In this document: piece after piece, positions 36,876-49,000 of the stretch
Position numbering within the stretch: the first letter of the stretch is position 1
Layout of the letters: the number at the start of each line of letters is the position of its first letter
Assembly: GCA_945643635.1 (NCBI GenBank)
Contig: CALZFC010000112.1
Coordinates: 527,001-591,000, forward strand
Reading direction: 5' to 3'
DNA: 64,000 nt
Origin: Allodiplogaster sudhausi
Taxonomy: Eukaryota; Nematoda; Chromadorea; Rhabditida; Diplogasteridae
Notes under the pieces: model-generated
What the model saw: the letters and a program-made list of their open reading frames with translations, nothing else
What the model was told of the DNA's origin: nothing
Databases searched by the model: none
Program-made: the position numbers and the translations under genes

Positions 36876-37512
36876 CATCTCATTCCAAAGTTCAAGTTCA
36901 CTCGTCCACTACCATGGAATGACTATTTACAAAAATTCGGAAAAATCAATAGGAGGAATAAAATTGCTTCCGTTTCCAATTTCGCTTTTTTCCCTTCTTC
37001 CCCTCTTATTTTATTTTACTGCCCTGTCACTGATCCGCTGCTAATTGACAAAAAAAAAGTGAAAAAAGAACTAAAAGGGAGACTAAACAAAAACCTAGAA
37101 TGTGAATAAGAGGTTTTCTCGCTAATCCGATTGAGACTCCCATCAGCGATTCGTTTTTATTCGTCCAAACATTGGCAATCAAGCCAGTGAGAGAACAGCG
37201 AAAACATGGCGAGAAAAGAACATCGGACAGCGAGGAGCACAAGGAAAGCCAGAGGGGGAGGGAACTGTCGGGTGAGACAAAAACGGAGAGGAAGGTACAT
37301 TTTCATGAATCTGTAAAGGATGTCCGAAACAAACAGAAAAGTCAGGTGCGACAAAATCTAATCAATCTTACTTAGCCAGTTACGCAACTATGCGCTTGGT
37401 TCATTGCGTTGTAAGAGAAAAGAAGTACTATGAAGGAGAAGAGAGAGAAATAGAGAAAAGAGGAGAGAGCGAGAGAGTTGGAGAAAGAGAGTGGGAGAAG
37501 AGAAAGAGGAAG

Positions 37513-37568
<56 letters not shown>

Positions 37569-38265
37569 AACGGGACGAGTATGCGAAGAGCGAAGAGAAA
37601 TGAGCAAGCCAGCTAATTTTAAGCGATGAAAGATAGAAAGAATAAATTGAACCGGTTCACGTGTGGCCTTGTAATTCGCACCGAATCATGAAATGCTACA
37701 TACGCAAAGAGATTTCAAATATTCATAAAAAGTAAAAATGAAAGAGAAGCTAACTGAATAAGGTTCATACTGTAAAATAAAATAATATTTTTACGTGGAT
37801 CCAGAGAGTAGAGAGGGGGAGGGGAGAAGACAGGAGGGAGGCGAAGAATATATGAGTGCGTCCGTGTTGTCGGCATGAACCTGTCAGACTGTCTGACAAG
37901 TCGGTTATGGCCGATCAACAAGGCATGCCAGTATTCCGAGATTTTTTCTGCCTGTCTGTCCGTCTAATGCTGATTGTCAGGTTATCTCCGCTTTCCATTT
38001 GTGAACGTTTGAAAAGGACTGCAATTTTATTCCTCCTTAATGACTTTCATGAGACGCATGAGCATCTTCCCCTTACATCTTACTCCCTCCCAAAAGGGAC
38101 ATTTTTCTTTTCCACAATATTTATAACAATTGCAATTTGTTAATATCAGAGTCATTCGAATCCACTAATTAGTTTTCGGCCAATATACATCATATTTTGC
38201 AATCGCCTTTTTTATTGACTGGAGCAACACGTACTTTTTCTCAGCTTCACTTTCTAGGCGAATAT
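35768..38265. other. Intergenic with GA/CT microsatellites
   Basis: Spacer between the transporter start and the 3' end of the large EB gene. It contains (GA)n at about 36188-36262 and 37500-37566 and (CT)n at about 36845-36872. A GC-rich 60-base patch at 36680-36735 reads well in several frames but has no support as an exon. No gene is assigned. Confidence 0.6.
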
Positions 38266-38369
38266 TTAGAGTACGGTAAGGAGGTAAATTGGAAGCAGGC
38301 AAAGGGATAAGAGCGAGAAGAAGGTTCCCGCGCTGGAATCGTCCTTCTTTGGCGTCATCGTCGAATTGT
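38266..38369 (-). CDS. Last exon of the large EB gene: GPI-anchor-like tail
   Basis: It splices in phase 1 after 38895 and encodes NSTMTPKKDDSSAG followed by a hydrophobic end (TFFSLLSLCLLPIYLLTVL) and a TAA. The small-residue SSAG before a hydrophobic terminus with no charged residue after it fits a GPI-attachment signal. The paralogue has the similar NSGAG plus hydrophobic end. Confidence 0.7.
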
Positions 38370-40042
38370 CTGGAAATTGAAATGCATATTTACATATATA
38401 CTTTTTTTCCACAAAAATAAGTTAAAAGAATATTTGTATAACTGTTTAAATTACTTTTGATAAAAATTTGTTCTTAAATTTTATGCTTTAAAATACGTTT
38501 AAAAATAAAGGCTCTAACAACATTTAAAGATAAAGGGTACGTCTAGAGCGTTCCCATAATAAATAAAGCGTAAGTTGAAAGAAAAGAAGACATAGAGCCA
38601 GAGAAATAGAATGCATGAGAGATCAACTGTTTTATTAGTTTGAAAATGTACTGTCTGAAAAGTGATAGTGCTCCAAAATAGCTCAGAATTCAGGGAACAT
38701 GCTGGATCTATAGTCGGGGAGAAGAAAAAGCATAGGTGTTCAAGGTTCTAATCCGGGGCAAGCTAAGGCGAGAGACGGACGAAACAGCAAAGTCTTGCGC
38801 TCTTTGGCAAAGCTGTCCAGACGTGTGACTCTTAGCAAAGTGCATTACGGGGAGGGGGGGGGGGGTTGAGGGCCACTCACAGGCATTCACTGACCGAGGA
38901 GCGCGTCCTCGACAGGGCCGAGGAGACGGCCGTCAGCCACTGCGGTGTCCGCGTCGTGTCCGCCGAAAGCTTCTCGGGCGGCGGCGCCAATCCGCTGGAA
39001 GAAGCCTGCGGTCGCGGAAGACGCATTCGAGGCCACCGCGCCGAAGAAGCTCGCCCTCTGGCAGCACACGTAGCTCTGCAGCAGACGAGAGTACTGGCAG
39101 ACGCCGCCCGCCTGGCACGCCTGCTGCATGCAGTTGATGGGGGAGGATGAAGGGCCCATCTGGATGACGTCCGTCGGATTCGCGCAGTGGCCTGCAGACA
39201 GTGAGAAAGAGGGAGGGGGTGAAAGGGAAGAGAGAGGGAGAGAGGAAGGGAGATGGCGAGAAAGCAAGAGAGCGCGAATGAGCGACAAAGATTCCGACAG
39301 AGCCCGTAGCATTCTAGACCTCCAACGCGAAAGGGGACGATGGCAGAGAGGCAGAGGTAAAGCATGAAGATAGCAGACGGAGAAGAAAGGGAGCTATGGA
39401 AGAAAGAGAGAAAGAAGAGCGCTTGCATCAAATTAATTTACATATAACAACATCAAGAACATCCATAAATAGAATGAATAATACCGTTTCCTGGCCCGGT
39501 CGGGCCGGTGGGGCCGACCGTTCGAAGACGACAGCACACGAGTGACTGCTGCGCCATCTCGCACGTCGAGTCCGACGGGCACACCTGCGGTGGAATCCTT
39601 CACTCTGACTAACAACCGATATATCGGTCGCTTTGACAGTAATATGTACATACATAATATGTATGCATGAATCTATCATTTTGCGCCGTTTTGACAGAGA
39701 TACTTCTGTCATTTACCTTCACTTTGGCAACTATGTGCATACGTATGTACATACATATGTATGTACAACATTCATATGTATATCTGCCAAAAATGATTTT
39801 TAGTTTTCTTTTTGTGTCCAAAAATATGAATAAACGTATATACGTGCAGGCAGTTTAGCAAATTCTCCATATAAACATATTAAATTGATTGATTAAAAAG
39901 TTGCAATTATTGATTGTAGAACTAGCTGAATGCTACCTGCGCCTGGCATTGAATCGGCTGGCCGTTACTGAGGACCACCTCCTTGGCCTGGTTGTTGCAG
40001 AGCATGCCGTTTGTGCCTAAGGGGGATGAGAGAAGGAGAGCT

Positions 40043-40077
<35 letters not shown>

Positions 40078-43000
40078 CACAGAGACAGAGAGAGAATCAC
40101 AGAGACAGAGAGAGAGAATCACAGAGACAGAGAGAGAGAATCACAGAGACAGAGACAGAGAGGGGGAGGCACACCTCCCTGCTGGCAGATCCCTCCGATG
40201 CACGCGGCTCCGTTCAGGCACTGCAGACTCAGTTGGCAGGAGCCGCCGATTTGGACCTGTTTCGGAGTTTGTGTTGATGTTCTCTTCCCTTTTGAAGGGA
40301 GGCATCACTCAGCAAGGAGAGACAATGAAAAGGCCTAACTATGAGGTTAAAAAAGATATTTCTCTAACCTGAGGTAGACACATCCCGGTCGGCGTGGATA
40401 CTTGGCCGGACGGGCAGACGTTTCCTTGCGTGTTCTCAAGTAAAGTCTTATAATCATCATTTAAATGCAATATTTATTTTAATTTAAATATCACGATACT
40501 TGAATGGACGTTAATCAATAGAACAATTCATACAATATGCTGCTCTTTTCCAGCACGGAAAATTTGAAGGTGGAATTGTTTTTATCTACCCTAAGAACCT
40601 CTCTCCATACATGTTATCAATCTTCTTTTCCTTCTTTTTCTAACTCTTTTCTTACTTCTTCTCCTATTCTCTCAGTCACGCTCTCTCTCTCTCTATCTGC
40701 CTTCTGCCTGCCTCTCTCTTTCTCTATCCCCCTCACCGGATTTCTGCAGACGCCGTTGACTGGCTGGAATCCCGAGCCGCACTGGCAGAATGCATTCATG
40801 CACTGCGAGAAGCCCATGCACTGCGCGGAGGACGAGCAGAAGCCGTTGATCTGCGCAAGAGCCAGGCACTGGTTATTCACCGAGCTGCAATTCCAGTGCG
40901 TACGGATTAGAGTTCCTTCGTGGCAATGGGCTGCTGACATATCAAAATAGAAAATGTTTCTCTAATTTTGAGTAAAATACATAGATTTCGCACCACGTCG
41001 TTGACCGGTGTATTTTATATGAAGTAGACCTGTTATTAATTATAGTGTGCTTCGTTTCTGTCATTTTGAAAATAGCCTACACCATATTCGGGCCGCATTG
41101 CATACCGCCGGCCATCGTCGCCGGAATGCAGCCTTGCAGTGTGTACACGTAACTGACGGCGCACTGGCAGGTTGCGGCGCATTGTGTGTTAGCTAAGAAA
41201 CAACAACATTTGAATTCCCGCCTTAACCTGAACTTCAAGAAATATATAAAATGGTGCCGAACATGAAGCGCACTGCTGCTGAGCGAGGCAGGCCTGGCCG
41301 AGCGAGACGGTGTCCATGCACTGGCCGTTCACGGACACCTGTGTAAGTAAGCCATCATAAAATGATTTTTTAATATATTATTTAATTTATTTATATAAAT
41401 GAATAAATAAATATATATTTAAATTAAATATTTTAAAGGTTTTAATGAGATATATGTATGTACATATATTTACATATGTTATATGCACTTTCGGTATTTC
41501 AACGAAGAAAACTAACAATGATTTGTTTTTAAATGGCGTGAACATATATTATGTAGTTTGCTAACCTTGACCATCATAATGCGCCCGGATTATGATGGAA
41601 TGCTAACCTGATATGACAAACAGTTTCCGCCTCCAATGTTGCCCTGTTGACAGATAAAGTTGAGGCACTGACCACCGCCGATGCATTGCTGTTGCACCTG
41701 GGGGGGGGGGATTTTTTTTTTTAAATTATATTGATCTTTGATTTTTGATCTATCATTTATGATATTTAAACTTGGAACTTTAAACAAAATAAATACTTGA
41801 AACGGGTCGCGTAACAAATGTGTTCACATTTATTTACCTGGCATTGCCCGCCCGGCTGCACCATGTTCAGGCATTGCCCGTTAACGTACACCTAAATCGA
41901 GCAGATTAACGCGTTCTAATATTGGCAAGTTGCCACCCTTTGTAAAAAAGATTTAAATAATAAAAAGGCAGATTAGCTTGCAGATATCATCATCGTTCTA
42001 ATCTTTGGCCGACTGTTAAAAAAAATTTGAAACACTATTGATTATGCGCCTGATTCGCCATGCACTGGCCGCCGCCGATGCCCTGCTGGCAGATGTTATT
42101 CAGACACTGGCCACACCTAAGCACTGCTGCTGCGAACATACACTACTGGTTTTGGTTGTCGTCTTTCTTAAAGAAAACTTATAATGATGCGTACTTGATT
42201 CTGCTGGCAGTTGCCGTTGCCCGTCCCCTGCTGGCAGATGTTATTCAGGCACTGGCCGCCGCCAAAGCACTGCTGCTGCACTTGGCACATCCCGCCAGGC
42301 TGCACCATGTTCAGGCATTGGCCGTTGAAGAACACCTAAATTGTGTTGCTGAATTTATTTAAAAGAGAGTGATAACCGAAAAATATTTAATGAAGTTTGG
42401 AATTGCAGCGTCTGGCATGTGATTACTCAATCTCACTATCGCTTGAAATGCGCGAATGAGAGTGCGATGGACAGCGGCAATTTGAAATCTCACATAAGTT
42501 TTCGGTGATTGCCCTCCTAAAAGGAAAACATCCTGTACTCATTTCGGCTACCCCAATCAAGGCAACTGAAAAAAAAATAATTCAAAAACAAGCGCGTATT
42601 TATTTATTTCATTTACGAAAAAAATTAATATTTATGATAGCCAAGCCGATGTTCTGTGTTTTTTTTGAATAAGGGAAAATAAATATTAAATTTGCCAGTT
42701 GTGGAAATATTTCGTTATTTTTTTTTTTATTTAAAAAAAATTAAATAAGTAGTGCGGGCCAATTTGTTTTATGAAACATAAATAAATTTTAATATTAACC
42801 TGGTTAGTCATGCACTGGCCGCCACCAGTGCCCTGCTGGCAGATGTTGTTGAGACACTGTCCGCCACCCACGCACTGCTGCTGGACCTGGCACATTCCTC
42901 CAGGCTGCACCATGTTCAGGCACTGGCCATTGAAGAACACCTAAACAGTTTGAATATTTCTCGTGCTATTTCGCAGGACAGAGGTAATTTGAAATCTCAC

Positions 43001-46000
43001 TGAAGTGACTCATTGACCGGAACTATCACATTCATCGAATGATTTAGAATTGAAAAAAATTTTCAGCTAGCTGGTATCATGTTTAGCTCTATCGTTCGAT
43101 AAGTAGAATGTACATACATTTGCACACACAGGGACAAAACGTTTCCCAATTATACTTACAAAAATCTATTTTCCAAATAATTACTACTTTTTCTTCTCAT
43201 TCCAATATTATGCGCTGACTTGATTTTGCTGGCAGTTGCCGTTGCCAGTCCCCTGCTGGCAGATGTTATTCAGGCACTGGCCGCCACCCACGCACTGCTG
43301 CTGCACCTGGCACATCCCGCCCGGCTGCACCATGGTAAGGCATTGGCCGTTGAAGAACACCTATGCGGCGCATATACTTATGGTATCTATAGGAGTCGAA
43401 AACTCAATATTGAATGCGCGCTTTTTAGCCTGACACAATAGCGTTAGAGCATATGATTTAGACAGACGCGACTACAATGGCCAGGAAAATTTCAAGTAGA
43501 TTAGAATCGAATTTACTGCTCCTTTTTTGCTAAAAAAATAATTTAACATACCGATAGTTATTCTGATTTCGCCTTTGTAAAGCATGACCGTGCTTGCCAG
43601 TAAATAGGACCGCCTATATTGAAGCCCAAAATGTTATCGATTTCTTATTAACATCCGCATAGCACTTTACAGGCCAAATAAATGAAGCGTCTTAAACGAA
43701 CACGAAAATCAGCCGTAACCTTTTGAATTTTCGTGACCATTGTAATCGCGCCTCTCTTAATCACACGCTCTCCCGCCCTTATGTCAGGCAAAAAGGATCG
43801 AATTCAAGGTTTAGTTTTTGGCTCCTTGAACTGAACTAAGTAGAAACCACGGCCATCTTTTTTCTAAAGCTATTTCAATGCCATGGCCAAACGACAATTA
43901 GCTGGAGTATTACGAAAAAGGAGGGATCAATTTGAGGAATTACGGTAATAGATATGTATATGTACGTAAATATTTGTTTCGTTTGATTAGCTCATCCCGA
44001 ACACTCGCCGGCCTGCATCCTTGTTTCTCATTATTGGCTGCTACATATTTCTAATACTTTGCGCTTACTTGATTCTGCTGGCAGTTGCCGTTGCCAGTCC
44101 CCTGCTGGCAGATGTTATTCAGGCACTGGCCGCCGCCAAAGCACTGCTGCTGCACCTGGCACATCCCGCCAGGCTGCACCATGTTCAGGCATTGGCCGTT
44201 GAATAGCACCTTCAATGATGGCTCTCTATATGCATATGTATGTATCTACAGCACTGCTTGAAACAGAGCCTCCAGCCTGAGTTTTTTAATGCACCTTCGT
44301 AAGAAAGAGTAAAATGAAAGTTAGGCGGGCCGCTATGCACAACTCATTGCGTTTTGTTATCAATATTTTAAGAGGGGAATAAAAACAAAAACTCGCTTGA
44401 TTCTGCTGGCAATTCCCATTGCCCGTTCCCTGCTGGCAGACGCTGTTCAGGCACTGGCCACCGCCAAAGCACTGCGCTTGCGTGACACAGAACCCGCCCG
44501 GCTGCACCACGTTCAGGCACTGGCCATTGTACAGCACCTGCAGAAGCTTGCTCCTGAAGCATGTACTGGCAACAGATTTCAAGTTCGGATTATCCGCACT
44601 TCCACCTCCATTTCGATATATACATAATTTTCAATTTTGATGACTGCGGTTCGTATTCATCTTTTTTATGATACCTGTAATGATTTATGAACGCAGACAC
44701 ACTTTCTATTATTAAGAAAGGTTAAAAACAGTAATTAAGGAGTACGCTCACTAAGAAAGAAATTAATGCCCGCTGAAATCCCGTCCGCCTTCTAAGCTCT
44801 CAATTCCTCGTGCTTTTTTGCAAATCGGCTGCGAAAACAGAACGAGAAAACGAAAGGATAAAGATGGCGGCAATTTACACTAATGATTTTGGTCGTCGTC
44901 TTTCCTTAAGAAAACTTATAATGATGCGTACTTGATTTTGCTGGCAGTTGCCGTTGCCAGTCCCCTGCTGGCAGATGTTATTCAGGCACTGGCCGCCACC
45001 CACGCACTGCTGCTGCACCTGGCACATCCCGCCCGGCTGCACCATGGCAAGGCATTGGCCGTTGAAGAACACCTAAATTGTTTAGTATTTCTCGTGCTAT
45101 TTCGCAGGGCAGAGGCTATTTGAAATCTCATTAACCATTAAGTCACTCATTGACCGGAACTATCACATTCATCAAATGTCAGTTGATCAGATTTAGAATA
45201 TATATAAAATTTTCAGCAATAGTTCGTATCATGTTTAGCACTTTCGTTCGATAAGTAGAATATATGTACATAATATGCACACACAGGGACGAAACGCTTT
45301 CCAGTTATACTTAGAAAAATCTATTTTCCAAATAATTACTACTTTTTCTTCTCATTCGAATATTATGCGCTGACTTGATTTTGCTGGCAGTTGCCGTTGC
45401 CAGTCCCCTGCTGGCAGATGTTATTCAGGCACTGGCCGCCACCCACGCACTGCTGCTGCACCTGGCACATCCCGCCCGGCTGCACCATGGTAAGGCATTG
45501 GCCGTTGAAGAACACCTATGCGGCGCATATACTTATGACATTTAATTGCTATAAAAAATTTAAATAAAAAAATAATCTTATGCGCGCTGAAAACCTCTGA
45601 AAAGTATATCCGCATTTTAAATTTTTTTATCGGAGTTCTTACACAGCGAGCTAAAGAAAGGGTCATCCCAGTGCTGTCAAATCTTAATCGACATTTAAAT
45701 AATAAACATAAAAAATAAACAATTAAACACACGAATGAACAAACACACAATTTAATTAATAAGTAAATAAATCCCTAATTCTAGTTACTGGCTTTTTATT
45801 TATTCAATATTGTATGTATGATTTTGATGTCATATACAAACGTGTGGATATGTATGTACATGCATATGTGATAAACATGTATGTTTATCACATATGCATG
45901 TACATATGTATATACATATGAGTGCTAGTGTGTATTTGTTTGTGTGTGAGCGTGAATAAAAGAGCAGATAGTATCGAGAGAGAGTACGACGCCTTCCCCA

Positions 46001-49000
46001 CCTGGTTCTGCTGGCAGTTGCCGACTTGCCTGCCTGGCTCAGCCGTCGTCCACTCCTCGTAGTCGACGGCAGCGTCACTCAGACGAGTCATGAGACGAGC
46101 GATTGCGTCATCGTCGTCGGCTCCTTCGTCGAAGTCAGCCGGATCGAGCACCGTCGTCGCCAGCTCGCGCGTCTCTGCCGCCACTGCGTCACAGCGCTAC
46201 AGATGCACAAACTCACACATTCATACAGATGTACACACACGTGTAGACTGCTTGGTGAAAGAGACAGCACAAGGGAGTGTGAGTAGAAAGAAACGCGCCT
46301 TCCCAGGCGGGCAGTCGCCAGCGACCGCGGCGCTCGTGCCGAGGCTGTCGATGCAGAAGCCGTTGTAACTGACGCGTCCGAGTGGGCACGAGCAGCGCTT
46401 AATTAATAAAATAAAATAACCATAACTCAACCTGCTTGAAAAACGGCGCACCATATTAAAGCAGATGGCGCCAGCGAGACATTGATGGAGAACTTCGCAT
46501 GTCTGGCCAGGCTGGACGAGTGGCACGCAGCGGCCTTCCGCACTCACCTGATTGCGACAGAACAATTTAACCTGGCGGGCACAAAATTCAAATGTTCTCT
46601 CATCTTCCCACCTGGCCGATTTGACAGCCGAACACACGCGGCATGCAGTAGCCGTTGACGAGTTCGCTTTAAATTTAGAATATTTTAAAACGAGAATTTA
46701 AAAAATATCCTACAAAATTAAAATGATAATGGGAAGGAAAAAGTAGATTACTGTATTGATTGTTGACTAATGATTAATTGATTGTTGATTTATCATTGGT
46801 TGATCATTCATTGGTTATTGACTGATTATTGACAGATTATCGATCGATTATTGAATAAAAGACAGAAAAAGACATGGCCCTCACGAGTTGATCGGGCAAA
46901 TGCATTTGCGGCCGACGCACATCGCGCCGTCCGTGCACTGCTCTTGCGAGTCGCAGACTCCGCCAGGAGCAACCAGAGAAGAACAAATACCAGACACGAG
47001 GATCTGAGTGAGAGAATGAGATAGTGAGAGAGAAAAGAGAACGAGAGAGAGTCGAGAAGGAAAGAGAGAGAGGCGAGGAAGAGAGAGCGATAGCTAATAG
47101 CTAAGAAAATGCTACATTTGTCACTTTAAAAAATAAAATAGGAGGCGCAAATGAGAGTGCGAAGGGCGCGCCAACGAAATCGCTTATAATTTTGTCTATA
47201 ATCGTGCTCCTTTAAAGTAGACCTGCCCACGCCGGCATCCATTCGCGTGCACCACTGCGCAAGTGCCGTCCGGGCGCATCTGTCATGTTTATTTTGTTTG
47301 ACTTATTTTCAATCTTTTAACAAATTACTTCCTGGATGTTTACTACTTTTACTATTTATTTCATAGCGAACGAACAAAAATATTTCCTTTTTGTTGTTTC
47401 AAAATATAATGCTACTCTATAGTATTATTTATTTATTTTTAATAACATGAAATAAAATAAATATTCAATAATAAAGAAAAATGAAAAATAAATAAAAAAA
47501 TTAAAAAGGAATGGGTTGTTGACTTGTCCCGCAGGGCACGCGGCGTCGTCCTCAGCGTCTTCTTCCCTATGCAAGAGAGCTGCCGAATCCGTCCCGCTCG
47601 GGACGCAGTACCCGTACTTGATGCTCGTCCCCGTTGCGCACGTGCAAATCTGTTCAAATATTATTTATAAAACAATTCTGGAGAAGATATATTTACATTG
47701 TTTTATTGTAAATATTATATGAACGCAGAATGTACTGAACGATTTTGTATTTATTCTGTTTTCACAATTATTACCGATTTTCGATAAAAGAGTTAGATTA
47801 ACCCCTTTGACACATTTCGAGCTGGCCAAACATTGCGTCGAGTCGATGCAGACTCCACCTGGCACTGAGAACGGCGAGCAGCGGCCATTCACGAGAGTCT
47901 GAGAACGAGCGAGAGAGGGAGAGAGGGAGAGAGGGAGAGAGAAGGAGAGATAGGGAGAAAGGGAGGAAGGGGGAAAAAGATAAAACAACAGCAAAAACAA
48001 ATTTAGATTTTTTAATCTATAGCCGAAACTTGTACACCACCAATAAATTTTTATTTTATTTAAACAAAAAATGCTGAGAACCTGTTCTGCCGGGCAATCC
48101 TTTGAGGGTTTGATGCAATAGCCACGTGATAAAACGCTCAAGAAAAGGAAATATATAAAAATACATGTCCCAAAAATATGAGTATAACTACTATTTATCG
48201 CTTAAATAGTTAATCGTGTAATTTTGTTTTGCCACCACGCATACTTTTTTGGCGCGGCGCACGCGCACTTGGCCACCACGCACTCGGCCGCGTCCACGCA
48301 CTGCACTGAAGACACGCACGGCGAGCCAGGCGCAGCCAGGGTCAGGCACGCGCCCTCCACCAGCACCTACTCAATGTATTATTGATGTTGATGAACTTGG
48401 ATTAGTCTGATCTGGGATATGCTAGCCTGTCCGGTCAGGCAAGTATTCTTCAGAGGCGCGCTGCTCTCCTCGACGCACTCGTCGTCCACTTCAATGAAGC
48501 CGGCAATGCAGCTGCAGACCTGGCAGTGGAAAGGCACGAGATCAGCTTTCCCTCGCGCTCACCCCCTTTCTATCTGTTTCTCTCTCTGACTGCCGCCCTC
48601 TTGGTTACAGTATTCCTCTTTCGCCCCATCCACTCCACCTTATCCTTGCACTCCGCGTTAGCGGGACACTCTTCAACCAGCTTGCACTCCTCGCCGAGCT
48701 CCTTCTTGTCCACGCAGACGTTGTGCTCCGCCACGTATTCCTTCAATCTATGTATCTATAATTCTTTAATAATAAAAAAGCTGCTTTTGGTACAAATACC
48801 ATATTGAATGAGTTTCAGGTTTAAAAAATTGGGAAAAAAATCTCAACGAAAAAATGTAAATACTATGAACCACAGAGAACAACCGAACTTCAAACCTATT
48901 TAAAACGAGAAGATTGACCTGTTCTGGTGCGCAGACTGGCGTCTTCGGCAAGGTCGTCGATGATGCGGGTTGCTTTCGCGGCTCACCCGGAAGCGTAGTG

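Larger units (their letters stand above)
41608..45515 (-). repeat. Array of near-identical EB-module exons
   Basis: Seven exons of exactly 141 nt, phase 0-0, lie at 45375-45515, 44932-45072, 44397-44537, 44069-44209, 43220-43360, 42800-42940 and 42195-42335. Each encodes 47 residues of the type NGQCLNMVQPGGMCQVQQQC, GGGQCLNNICQQGTG and NGNCQQNQ. Flanking intron is copied too: the intron after 42940 resembles that after 45072, and the bases before 42195 resemble those before 44932. So blocks of exon plus intron were duplicated in tandem. At the 3' end of the array are one broken and one split module. Confidence 0.9.

Noticed and set aside
41608..45515. Module array as a CRISPR or satellite
   Set aside because: Unit length, splice sites and intact coding frame show it is an exon array.
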